A stretch of 64,000 nt of DNA from Phoma sp. XZ068. Taxonomy: Eukaryota; Ascomycota; Dothideomycetes; Pleosporales; Didymellaceae. The position numbers and the translations under genes were made by a program. Shown here in pieces: positions 11,611 to 21,768 of the stretch. The notes under the pieces are model-generated. The model did no database searches. It was not told where the DNA came from and saw nothing but the letters and a program-made list of their open reading frames with translations. The first letter of the stretch is position 1, and each line of letters starts with the position of its first letter. The DNA is taken from contig RBKR01000010.1 of NCBI GenBank assembly GCA_004835665.1, positions 124,001 through 188,000 of the forward strand. The letters run 5' to 3'.

Positions 11611-13462
11611 ACGTGTTTTATAAGCGAGCGCCGCGTACAGGCGAGCGCCGCACCCCACCAACTTTGCGCACCTCTACAGACACATATCTCAACCACACTG
11701 TGATATAATATATTTATATTAACAGAGTTGATTAATCAGTATCTAAATTGTCTTTCTTACACGTACGTATATTATGCCCAGTCTCTCTACACCTTGTGCA
11801 GCGCGCAAGAGCCTGGCGGCTAAGACCTGACCGCTTTCCTCCTTGACGCTCTTCATAAGCAAGCTGCTGATCAGCCTCACGTTGAGCGAGTAGATCCTCT
11901 CCAGCTCCCTTTGTTAAGACCCCTCGCTTCTGGAGTCGCTTTTTCTTACGCTGCTTTCGCTTTGACGCTGCCTCGTTGGCTTTCTCAAGGCTGGCGATCC
12001 GATCGCGCATCAGCTCAGCTGAGAGCATCATCACTTCAGCCCCCTTCTTAAGCTGGTCAATCGCTTCAATAATCGAAGCTGGTGATGAGCTCCTATGCTT
12101 TTGAACGCGATCACGTATTAGAGTTGATTGAGCCTCAAGCTCACGTACGTTGCTGGGCGTACGAGCCTCCCAGAGAGCCTCTGCTATAGCAGCTGGAGTC
12201 GGCGTACGGAGCTGTATATCTAGCTTTGACAGAACAGCGTCTGGTTGGAGAGGAACAAGGCCTGCGCCTCGAAAGGCTGAGCAGATATTGGCTGACGTGA
12301 ACGATTGATCAAAGGCTGCCTTGAAGGCTGGCAGAAACTCAAGCGTGGTAATGTAGTTGATGTGGTGGCGCATTAGAGCCTCAATCTCACGGCTGTACGC
12401 GCGCTTCAACGGCGAGAAGCAGCCAACGTCAAGAGGCTGGAGTAGGTGAGATGAATGAGGTGGCATACAGAGCGTATAGACATCATTCTCCTTGCAGAGC
12501 TCTTGAAACTCAAGAGATTGGTGGCTCTCGTGGCCATCAAGGATAAGCAGCCGACGTGCTCCAACCGTCTTGCCCTCTGTATGCTTAAGAAAGTGCTTTA
12601 GCCACTCAACTCCTAGCTCGTTATTTGTCCAACCGTTGTCACTGACTGCGATAGCCCAGTCTTGTGGGACATCCTCCTCCGCGTACCAGGCAGACAGGTG
12701 ATACTGGCCAGCAAAGATAAGGAAGGGTGGGATCGTCCAGCCAGCAGCGTTGATCGCCTGGATCAACGTCACCCACTCACGATTTCCTGGCTGAACAGCC
12801 TTTGGCCTGCCTCTCCTCTCTGATCCTGTCACCACAAGCTGAGTCGTGATCTTGCCCATCGCAAAGCCAGCCTCGTCAAAGTTGTAGACGTCCTCATCAC
12901 AGATGCCGTACTTGGCTTTTGTCTGCTCTACGAGCTCAAACCAGCTTCTGATTAATATAGGATCCTCGCACAGAGCTCTCTGCCTGTCGTACGCTCGATT
13001 GAAACTTGTCGTAAGACTGTCTGTACGCTTAACAAAGTTGCGCGGCCAGTGGACGCCGACCTGGCCTCCGCCGCGCGCAGCCAGCAGCTTATCAGCCATA
13101 TCACGTACAGCCGCGTACGTAGGCGCAAATCCACGTTGATCTAGGTCGAGTATATATCTGATAATCACCTCCTCTTCTAGCTCAGTGAGCTTCTTTGAGT
13201 TGGGCTGGCAATCGCGTCGGGCAGGCTTGCCATCGCGTCGGCGGCGGATCGTTCTATCAGACACGTTGAAGACTGCAGCAGCATGACGATTACTGTTAAT
13301 CTGCTGAGTATTGATCGAAGAGAGAGCAAGTTGAACATCTGCTTCATTTGGAGCCATTTGAATAGCGTTGCGTAGAGCTATTGTATGTTGAGATAAGAGA
13401 GGTGCGCAAAGTTGGTGGGGTGCGGCGCTCGCCTGTACGCGGCGCTCGCTTATAAAACACGT
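11611..13462 (-). mobile_element. Intact-looking Fot/pogo-type DNA transposon 1
   Basis: A 1852-bp element bounded by perfect 65-bp terminal inverted repeats (11611-11675 and 13398-13462) beginning ACGTGTTTTATAAGCGAGCG. It is flanked by TA on both sides (11609-11610 and 13463-13464), the target duplication typical of the Tc1/mariner-pogo superfamily. Each repeat contains an internal near-direct repeat (GCGAGCGCCGC twice). The single transposase gene has no interruption. Perfect repeats and an open ORF argue for a recent insertion. Confidence 0.9.
11732..13357 (-). CDS. Transposase, pogo/Fot family (DDE superfamily endonuclease)
   Basis: A 541-aa transposase that would bind the element ends and cut and paste them. 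I take ATG 13357 (MAPNEADVQLALSS). The frame is open further to 13474, but that extension reads through the terminal repeat into flanking DNA. Seen in order: an N-terminal psq-type helix-turn-helix (AAVFNVSDRTIRRRRDG), a CENP-B-type helix-turn-helix (about residues 55-125), then the catalytic DDE core. The first Asp is in VYNFDEAGFAMGKI, the second in RLLILDGHESH and the third in LLQPLDVGCFSPLKRAY. The C-terminus is basic and ends in a CCHC-like knuckle, CTRCRETGHNIRTC. The length is normal for the family. No stops or frameshifts are present. Confidence 0.92.
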   Translation of the reverse strand: MAPNEADVQLALSSINTQQINSNRHAAAVFNVSDRTIRRRRDGKPARRDCQPNSKKLTELEEEVIIRYILDLDQRGFAPTYAAVRDMADKLLAARGGGQVGVHWPRNFVKRTDSLTTSFNRAYDRQRALCEDPILIRSWFELVEQTKAKYGICDEDVYNFDEAGFAMGKITTQLVVTGSERRGRPKAVQPGNREWVTLIQAINAAGWTIPPFLIFAGQYHLSAWYAEEDVPQDWAIAVSDNGWTNNELGVEWLKHFLKHTEGKTVGARRLLILDGHESHQSLEFQELCKENDVYTLCMPPHSSHLLQPLDVGCFSPLKRAYSREIEALMRHHINYITTLEFLPAFKAAFDQSFTSANICSAFRGAGLVPLQPDAVLSKLDIQLRTPTPAAIAEALWEARTPSNVRELEAQSTLIRDRVQKHRSSSPASIIEAIDQLKKGAEVMMLSAELMRDRIASLEKANEAASKRKQRKKKRLQKRGVLTKGAGEDLLAQREADQQLAYEERQGGKRSGLSRQALARCTRCRETGHNIRTCKKDNLDTD

Positions 13463-13464
13463 TA

Positions 13465-14300
13465 TCTTTCCCATTGTTACATGTTCATACTTCCTATCGC
13501 TCCTGTCTAACAGTCAATGTTGTTTACTCTGCAGTTGTCGCACGGTTGGGTGCGGGGGTTGCAAGTATGGAATATCAAGAAAAGTGTGTAAGTTGTTGTA
13601 TTGTTCTAGCATCATAGCTCAGCTTATATCTAGGCCCTTGCGCGGCACGATTAGTAACGCAGTTCAGGTTCACGACAGCGCTTGGCCTGCGACATCAGCA
13701 ATACAATCGTAGCGAGCACCCAGACTTGGCTGCGAGACTGATCAAACACGAGCTTTGTATCGTCGCCCTGCCTGACAGGTCTGTGAAAGCCCGAGTAGTG
13801 CACGTTTTAACAATGATTCAATACGATAAGTACAGCAAGTACTTCGACATGTTAGAGCTCAAAATAAGCAAAAAGAACATAGAGGCAGCGCACACTTACA
13901 ACTCAGATGAGAAGGGCTTCATGATCAGAATGCTGGGCAAGAGTAAGAGGATCTTCAGGAAGACACAGTGGAAGCAGAAGCAGTTCAGACAGGCGCTCAT
14001 GGATGGAAATCGCGATTGGATAACGCTCATAGCTTGCGTTGGAGCTTCTGAAAAAGCCTTCCTACCTGCCCTCATATATTCCGCCGAATCTAAGAACGTC
14101 CAGGAAGCGTGGGTACGTGATTTAGATAAGAAAATACACCATATATACATTACTACGACTGCCTCTAGATAGTCAGATGATGACGCAGGCCTTGAATGGT
14201 TGCAGCAGCTGTTTGATATCAACATCAAGCACAGAGCTCGGAGCAAGTGGCGGCCAGCAACGCGCATAATTTTTGTATGTCAAGTCTGAATGCTACTTCA
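13465..14300 (+). pseudogene. Pogo-type transposase relic
   Basis: From about 13780 a plus-strand frame reads KYSKYFDMLELK.., then HTYNSDEKGFMIRMLGKSKRI, then ALMDGNRDWITLIACVGA. After a stop at 14170 it continues as DAGLEWLQQLF and dies near 14250. These match the catalytic first-Asp region of the transposase in element 2 (HTYNMDEKGFAIGKIGRSKRI, SLQDGNREWITLL), so it is the same family. There is no helix-turn-helix start, the second and third catalytic Asp are missing, and no terminal repeats are seen. The first 300 bases of this interval (13465-13780) show nothing else. Confidence 0.75.
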
Positions 14301-15224
14301 TATCCCATGCACAGATTCGAAGGAAGAGTTTTCTCTCACAACAATCTTGTATGTCATCCTTGCATCTGCTTCCGCCTGCTTCGAATCCTCGAGATAACCC
14401 AATTCTTTGAAGGCAGGCAGGCCGTACATCGAGAAATACCTCTACGAGATTGATTCACCAATCCCCATCTTTGTATTTGAAAGAGCGCTGCGGATAAGTC
14501 CGCACCAATTACAACAAAAACTCAGTTTCGTCAACATCTTGCTTATCCACTCCAAGCTTTTCGTCCCGTTGTTCGTTGAGCTGTACATGCGAACAAGCAA
14601 CAGTTGAGGATCCCAGAGCAGGAGACGTGGTACATCGGTCGCCGATCGTATGTACGTGTCGTTCAATGCCGCTAACAGCCGCTCGTAGTTCGCGATTGGT
14701 GACTTCCGCGGCTGCATCGTTTTGCATGACTGTTTCAACTGCGCTCGTAGCGTCTCTCTTTCCGCCATGACAGCAGCCTTTATCTCTTGCGTCATTGCAC
14801 ATCGCACAACTGCAAATGCATCCCCGTGGCTTCAGCTTGTTCTGGAGCTCTTTGAAGGTGATGACATCAGGACTTTGACACCAGGATGTGAGTTCAGTGT
14901 CTGCTTCTAAATCTCGAGACGCCAGGACTATCATCATGTCTCCAACGAAAGAGCGGCGAACTTTGCTGACGCAACTGTGATTTATGTACGAATTGGAGTG
15001 CTTGTAGATGCTGAAACTATGAGTGTTTACAATAAATTGGCAAACGTGGTCCCTTGAAAGTGCAACGCTTAACTTCCCTAATCAAACCGTTGTGCTTTTG
15101 CTGGACTGCCAAAGGCAACACAGTCGGCCGGAAGATCCTACATACCGTTAGTTCGTTCTTGTCGGCGTGTTGGCTTGCACAATAATTGATTTCTTGTCAT
15201 CACAGTTTCTTAGAGAAGGAGTAA
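14301..15224. other. Intergenic, unrecognised ORFs only
   Basis: Overlapping minus-strand frames at 14442-14937 contain plausible charged helices (EIKAAVMAERETLRAQL) and a Cys-rich stretch, but no family I recognise and no consistent single frame. A decayed gene is possible. The last 100 bases are the 3' side of the downstream gene, where a possible extra exon cannot be excluded. Confidence 0.3.
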
Positions 15225-17116
15225 TTAGAGGTGTGGACTTGCCTGGATAACAATGGATCCAGCACGCACAATCGCATTATTGCCGATGCGGACGCCAGCT
15301 TCGATGATGCATCCGTCACCAATGTAGACGTTCTCGCCGATGCAGACTTCGCGAGCAGTCTCAGTACGCTTACTTCTCTCTAGTGACATCGTAACAGCGG
15401 GCTCCTTCAGGGTTGAAATGGTCACGCGGGCGCTAATTTGTGTGTTCCTTCCAATTGCAATTCTGCCAGAGCCGAGAAATTGACAGCCAGGCCCAATGAC
15501 GACATTGTCTCCGATGGACAGGTTGTAGCCATAGTCACAGTGAAACGGCGCAGACACATTGATGCCATGACCCAAGTGGCCGGTGACATTGCATTTTCCA
15601 ACGCGAGGATAACTCCACTCAGCCGCAATAATTCGCCTAAAGAGCCATCCACGCTCGCCAGAAGCCTTCTGAAAAGCTGTGTTAAAGCGAAAGGACGCCT
15701 GCAAGGAAAGCTCACGCTCATCAACAAGCTGTGCAGTGTTTGGCAAGAACGGTTCTCCTGACAGCATCTTGTCCTTTTCGCTCTTCAAAGGCAAGGATGG
15801 CTGCGTGCAGCGGGACAATGTCGATGCTGGTGTTGCAGCTAGCGCCGGAGCTGATGATGGCAGGAAATGAGTTGCATGATACCCACCATTGGGACAGGCT
15901 TCATCATACGGAGCCAGGGGTTCAGACTGTGCGTAATTCGTGAACCGTGTCGTTGCTGTTGGGGAAGTGAGTACTGTCTTGCTCACGCTTTGCTGTGCAT
16001 GAAGTTCCGCAGCAGGACTGTATGATCTTGGTGGAGCTAGCGGTCGATGTGCATGCTGTTGTGGTTTGACGCAGGTGTCGTGCCAAAGGCTTGGTGTTCT
16101 GACGGTGAAAGTCAACACATGTTTCAGAAATGTTTAGGATTTGAATCTTACAATGGCTTGCGGCTCTGCTCATCAGTGCAGACAGACCGGTCTCGGGATG
16201 TTGTGATCACACTTGATGCTTTGTGTTCTGCGTAGATCTTCTGACTGGATTCACACTGCGGGTTGTGTATGACGTTACAGACCGGACACCGAACGATGTG
16301 GGCAGGAACTTCTGTAGAGGACATCTGCTGTTGCGGCTGTAGTGCTGGCGCAGCATGTGCGGCGTTGTTGTTCTTCGACCACGGGATCTGTTTAGTGTAG
16401 CCTGCACACTCAAAATTCCCCCGTAGGCAGTTTTCGCATTTTGGCTTAGCTTCATCGCATTTCTTCTTCCGCTTTCGGCAAGTTCCACAACCTGTCCTGG
16501 TTCGGGCGGTGAATTGTCGTCTTTTCACGGCTAGTCTTTGGTCGTAACGCAGATCAGCCCCTGTCTCATCAGAGGCTCTTTCGTTACGTTCAGTAGGGTT
16601 GCCCTTACGCCCGAAGGGCAGGTTCGTGTATGGAAGATTCAGCGTGCTTGGCTTGTATCCTTGGTTTCCTTCGCAGTCCTGAAGATCGGCACTCAACCGA
16701 TGCTCGTTATAAGAGACCTCTCCTGCAGGGAGAGCTCGCTGGTAGCAATTCAAGGCTGTTCCATGCTCAACAAAGGATGTCACGAGGGATGGTCCGGCTA
16801 GCACAGCCCCTTTCCCCAAGGATCCACATAAGTGTTCAGTCTGTGTTGAGTGCAACCCTTTTCTTTCGGATTGAATTTCATGAGGCCTGTCTCCAGCCGA
16901 TGTGGTAGGATCAGTGGAGTCACTGACTGGGTGAAAGCCGTGCTCGCGTGAAACACGCTCCCAAGCCTTCACCCACTCTGATCCAGTCGAGCTGTGTGAC
17001 GAGAGTGATGATCCTCCATTGATAGCAGTAAAGGCAGGCGCGGAGTGCTTTTCGAGTGTGTCTCTCAGCAGGTGTAAACCATGGTCGTTTGCTGGCATGC
17101 CCAGCACGGCAGACAT
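15225..17116 (-). CDS. Zn2Cys6 regulator fused to maltose-acetyltransferase-like hexapeptide domain
   Basis: CDS complement(join(15225..16098,16152..17116)), 612 aa, from ATG 17116. The 53-bp intron (GTAAGA...CAG) joins SRKP|LTPSLWHD in frame. Domains: about 200 disordered residues; a Zn2Cys6 cluster at about 210-237 (TGCGTCRKRKKKC then CENC and a final Cys); a Pro/Gln-rich linker; a maltose-acetyltransferase N-terminal (Mac) helical domain (EKDKMLSGEPF.., SFRFNTAF); then left-handed beta-helix hexapeptide repeats (IGDNVVIGPGC, IAIGRNTQI, CIGENVYIGDGC). Zn-cluster/acetyltransferase fusions are known in fungi. The loop that carries the catalytic His in bacterial enzymes (T-x-x-H-P) reads TISTLKEPAV with no His, so the domain may be a non-enzymatic sensor; this is inference. 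The 3' end has a GC-AG-like donor (CAG|GCAAGT at about 15240), so the last five residues may differ. The frame stays open to 17266 but without an ATG. Confidence 0.8.
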
Positions 17117-19862
17117 GTCTCCGGGTCGGGATAGGACGACAAGAAACCTCACGTAAATGACCAAAAGCTGTTCATCGAGCTCTGGCCCAAAGACGTTTGG
17201 CAAGGAAGGAGGTGTTCCGATGGATGGTGATGCGACAAGATGGTGTCCTGCGATCCTACGACGCAAGAGAGAGCTCTCGAGTTAACGGTGTCGATGGCGC
17301 TGAAATGGTGGTCCAACGGCACGGGAAGGCCAATGCTAAGTTTGCGAGATTGCTAGCTTTTTTTGTGGTGACAAGCGACGACGTGTGTGACCTGATGTCC
17401 AGGAGTTTGAACTGCGTGGTATATGCTTTAGCTGCAATGCGGTACGTTGGCGTATTGTTGTTTTGGAGCAGAGCCACTCGCAGCGACGAGGGTAAATGCC
17501 CTGGACGATAAGGCTGGAGGACTTTTGTCGTGATCAGAGCGGGGTCCAGACGTACGGCGCAGCAGTCAGCGGACGAGCTATTGAAACGCTTGCTGGAGCA
17601 CAGACTGCTGTACGTGCTCGCAGGAGTAAATTGGGTGTATTGAGCCATCGCTGCTCGCTTCTCCCAGAGGCAATAGGCCTAAGGAGCCAATCCCGGGGAG
17701 TTGGGTGCTAGACGGTCGATATAATCGGCTGTTGATATCGCCAATCTCCTGTTAGCTGTGGCTGTGCGCGTACCGCGGTATTCGCTTGCCGCCCACGGTT
17801 TGACGCGTCCCAACGCGGCAACCGTTCGTGGACCCAAAAACGCACCCACATCTGTGTTCACTTTATTGATCGCTCCAACAGTACTTCTAATTACAATACC
17901 ATGCCTTTGGCTCGCAGAAGCGCTTTGCGTCGTCCTTCACTGTCGAGTGCAAGAGTGCGTGGTGCGGAAGAACAATAAGTGAGTGCAGAGTTTAGGTGAG
18001 TTGCTTTACAGAGGAGAGAGGACATGGGTCTGGGCTGCGCAGAATCGCAAAATCGCAGGAGGGGTGGAGATTAAAAGGCGGCACGGTCAACGTTGCCGCA
18101 CCTCTTGCTAGTGCGCGCACACGCCGGCTACTCGGGTTTGGCCCCTATTGGATCTTTCTGCTCCTCGCCATTACCTTGATCCTATCTGTCACACAGCTTT
18201 TGGCCTACGCAAATACAGCTTTGTACCGCTAGAAAATCTTGTTCACAATATCGTCGCGTCTGTCTTAAACACCTGTCTAGGGAATGTGATCGCACTCAGG
18301 GGCTCGTTCTTACTTGAGGATGAGGTTTAATTACGGTTTATCCCATCCAAGCGAAGAAGGATCCTCCGTCCAGCATCACCTTGTCGTCGTTCAAGCTGTG
18401 TTTAAGGCTGTCGCTCATGCCCGATGCACACAGCGCTGGCAGGCACGTGTTGCACACCGATTACTATCAGTGCAAGGCCTTGTGACAAGCAGAGTCTTTG
18501 TCGTGTATTGTTCCACCCAGCACCTGGCTAAGCCACATTGGAAAGCAGTGCGAGTCAGTAGCAGGGCTTAGCGCAGAAGCTATGATGTCAACCAAGGTGT
18601 TCGTCGCGGGGCCGCACGACGTCTCACTTGCTCTGATAAGGCTTGTGAGGAGACCTTCGATGTCCAGCACGTTGTCCTTCGTGGAATAAGATTACTACTT
18701 GTAATATGATGGCTTATTGTCGTTAAAAGGTTTGTGGTTCCGTAGCGATTGGATGATCGTGATGGGCTTATTTTCTACTGATTTGACAACCACGCAGCTG
18801 TCCCTGTCATCAGCAGCTCCTCTGCCTTATGATCAAACAACCTCGGCGATAGACAGAAAGCCAAGCTCTGTCTGCGGCCATTGTGGCTTACAATGTTTCT
18901 GAGGCACGCAGTGACAAGTAGATATTATGCGTAAAGCTGATGGTCATGACATAAACGGCCGTAAGAGGTGACAGCTCTTCCTCCTTTAGCTTGACGATAG
19001 ATGATTAAATTATGCTGACCGTCAGTACCTCCGCGGTGAGAACAACATGCTGACCCTTGTGTATTGTGCTGACGACGGCGTTTACCGTCAGCATCTTTCC
19101 ACCGCCCTGATGACGCTAATCCCAACCGTATCACTGCTCTCGTAGCCGCTTTGTCTGCATAATTACACGACTGCCATGAATGTGGTCATCACTTTGGGCA
19201 AACCGCAAGGGCGTGTCGACGGCGGCACAGGCTTCGAAGCAACAAAGAGGCACGCGTAAGCAGAGAGTATTGCAGTCACCCTTACAATAATGTGTTCTAG
19301 TGCATTTGTGATGGTAGTTTGAAGAACAACAGTCTTGCTTGAGTTCCCGTAGATGACTCGTGGATATTGTTGTTTGCAGGAAACAAAAGACCACGATGAC
19401 TGACGACGCGTCGCTTGGACGCAGGCGCCCTGGACACATGGGCGCGTCCCTGTACGGGTCAATCTGCGAACTACCGTTTCCGGTAGAACCCGTGACGGCG
19501 CTGTGTCGATGAGGCAAGCAGACCCTTGCATTGCCTATCTAAAGAACATATGAGGGGTGTAAAGCAGAAACTTTGGAAATCTGGAGAGCTGCGGCGCTTT
19601 CCAGGTGTCCGCTTGAAGTGATGAACTCTCTCAGAGGGCCCGAAATCGCTGCGATATCTCGGAAAGTATAGTGAGAGTATGTTTCCCGCAATCATCTGGT
19701 CTTCGCTTTAACCCTCTTGAAGCTTGTGGTGCAGCTGTCCCAGTGCATAAGGGCTCCTTGAATGTGGTGATCGTGTCGTCGTCTGGGTGTGCTCAACCAA
19801 CAATGGACCTCGTTGAAGTAAGCTCTTACGGAAGAACGTGGTTTAATTTTGTGTTAGAATAA
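17117..19862. other. Long intergenic stretch, no gene recognised
   Basis: Promoter side of the Zn2Cys6-acetyltransferase gene, then about 2.5 kb without a supportable gene. At 18960-19110 there is a cluster of GCTGAC/GTCAGC words that can pair, for example GCTGACGACGGCGTTTACCGTCAGC near 19072, like the clusters near 0.9-1.8 and 33.6 kb. Confidence 0.4.
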
Positions 19863-21623
19863 CTATCCGTATGACTCGTCTGCACTAGGATCCCCAAGCA
19901 GTGCGAAGTCAATATCCAAATCATTTACTTTTTGCGTTGCCGGTCCGGCAATATGAGTATGCTCCGTGTCAAACGCGTGTCGCTTCCATGGCACCATCGT
20001 CGGTTCGGACTCGTGATCATAAAGCCTACTGTGCGCGGCCTCGTGTGGCCCTGCAACCTCCGACACTCTTTCAGATGTTGTACTTTGACCTTGGGGAAAG
20101 AAGAAAGGCTTGGATATCTCGCGTTTCATCGGTTCAAACATATCCTGTGATGTCGAGTTCTGAACTGTGATAACGTTGTCTTTTCCCCTGAACGGGCCAT
20201 CGCCTGTGTGACGTGCACATGCGAACAAATAAGGTGCTGTCCCGCGACAGTGATAGCCCCACCTCCCTTTGCTATTCCGGTCACGGACATCTACAGCTGT
20301 ATCGATTGAATGCCCGCAGTGGTCTTGCGGCGGTACAAGGAGTCCAGAGTGGCACTGGATCATCCCAGACACGTGCGGGTCGAGATCTGGAAGAAATTGA
20401 CCCCGTGAGGCTATCTTTTCGGTCGGACGTGTAAGTTCACAGAATTTGGTGCCGCTGTCATGACTAGTATGCAGCCCTCGCAGATCCCGAATAGAACCCG
20501 AGTTGATTCCGTTGGGAGACCCATACAGGCTTCTTGACGGCACCTGTGAAACGATAATGCTGGGTGCAGGTGTGGGCAGTAGTCTCGTCGGCTTCTTTCT
20601 CGCATTGAAGGCTGTTCTGCTCGGCTTTACGTACTTGATGCATCGCTTCTTCTTCAAAGGTGAAGGAGCCACTGGAGCTACCTGGGGTACGGCAGTGTTG
20701 AGTTTGTGATTGTCCAAGTGTCGATCCGAAGATTGCGCCGGAAATTTGGTGGCCGACGTAGAGTCTGCGCATGACAAATGCAGTTCTTTGCTGCCGATAG
20801 CACGTGCCGAGGGTCTTCGTTGTCTCGTAGACTGTCGACGTAGGATATCTTCTTCATAACTTCGTGATTGGGTGACTTTGTCTGTTGCGTCTGTTGATCT
20901 TCGCGTGACCAAGTCTGCGACCTCCTCTTCTGACTCGTATAGTGTTGTATTTGAAAACACTGCAACGATAGCCTCTCGCCTCTGGGCCGCATTTGGCGGG
21001 CACTCAACACGAGGGACGTCCTTCGCCTGTCTTGGGTTCTGTAGTCTGTCTTGCAGTCGTGCGGCCAGCCAATGGCGAACCGTCATCATAATGCTACAAA
21101 TGATTGAGCCCTGTTTTCACCAATTCTACGAGATGACTCACAAATTGTGATCCTCCGGCCATTGTGGAGGCTTGTCATCGCCCAGCTCCCGTTTCGCGTT
21201 CGCCAGCGGGCTCGTGCAGAACTTTCTGTGTCCCCAGAGGTGGTCTCCCCATTCTCTAGTAACAAGCATCGTACGTGCAATGCCTTCTAGGAATGCGCTG
21301 CGAGCTTCTTTAGTCTTCTCATCCAGAACTATGGGATCTTTCGCAATTTCGACTGCCAGATGGTCATCGTCTTTGACGAAATCGGTAACCCATGCTTCAA
21401 CCTCTTTCGCAAATCTTTCTGCCTCGGCATCGAAAAAGTATCTCGGCAAAGACGACTTCTCGCTGCTTTGGAACGCCAGCCACAGGCGACGTATGTACGT
21501 CTTCACTGGTAATGACTGTACCTTGTCTCGCTCGAAACCGAGCAGGTAGTGTGCCTTGGGGTCGTCCTGTTTCCCGTCTGCCTGAGCCTTCAAGTAGCTG
21601 TGAAGTGTGGGGCACGCCGGCAT
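19863..21623 (-). CDS. Hypothetical two-exon protein, no recognised domain
   Basis: I model complement(join(19863..21093,21142..21623)), 570 aa, from ATG 21623 (MPACPTLHSYLKAQADG). The 48-bp intron (GTGAGT...TTTGTAG) restores frame (HN|FIMMTVRHW). The N-terminal 190 residues are helical, charged and rich in Trp/Phe (YIRRLWLAFQSSEKSSL, EAWVTDFVKDDDH, REWGDHLWGHRKF). The remaining roughly 380 residues are low-complexity, Ser/Arg/Pro-rich and basic with a short acidic end. No zinc ligand pattern, signal peptide or membrane helix is seen. I do not recognise the family. The gene is oriented away from transposon 2, whose end lies 145 bp upstream of the ATG. Confidence 0.6.
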
Positions 21624-21768
21624 GGGGGCTGTGAGACGGTCGTTCCTTCCGTCGCCGCAGCCTGCAAAAATGAAGAGCAGAAAGTGCACAAAGGAGTTGC
21701 TCAGGGGTGCATCATGAGAAGCTCGCGAGGCAGCGCCACTTCCGGCGGCTCCACCTCCGGTACCGGTA

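Noticed and set aside
13358..13474. N-terminal extension of transposase 1
   Set aside because: It reads through the terminal inverted repeat into flanking DNA, so it cannot be part of the element's own gene.
17256..17648. Upstream exon for the Zn2Cys6-acetyltransferase gene
   Set aside because: The frame is closed before 17266 and no matching donor/acceptor pair keeps the frame to ATG 17116.
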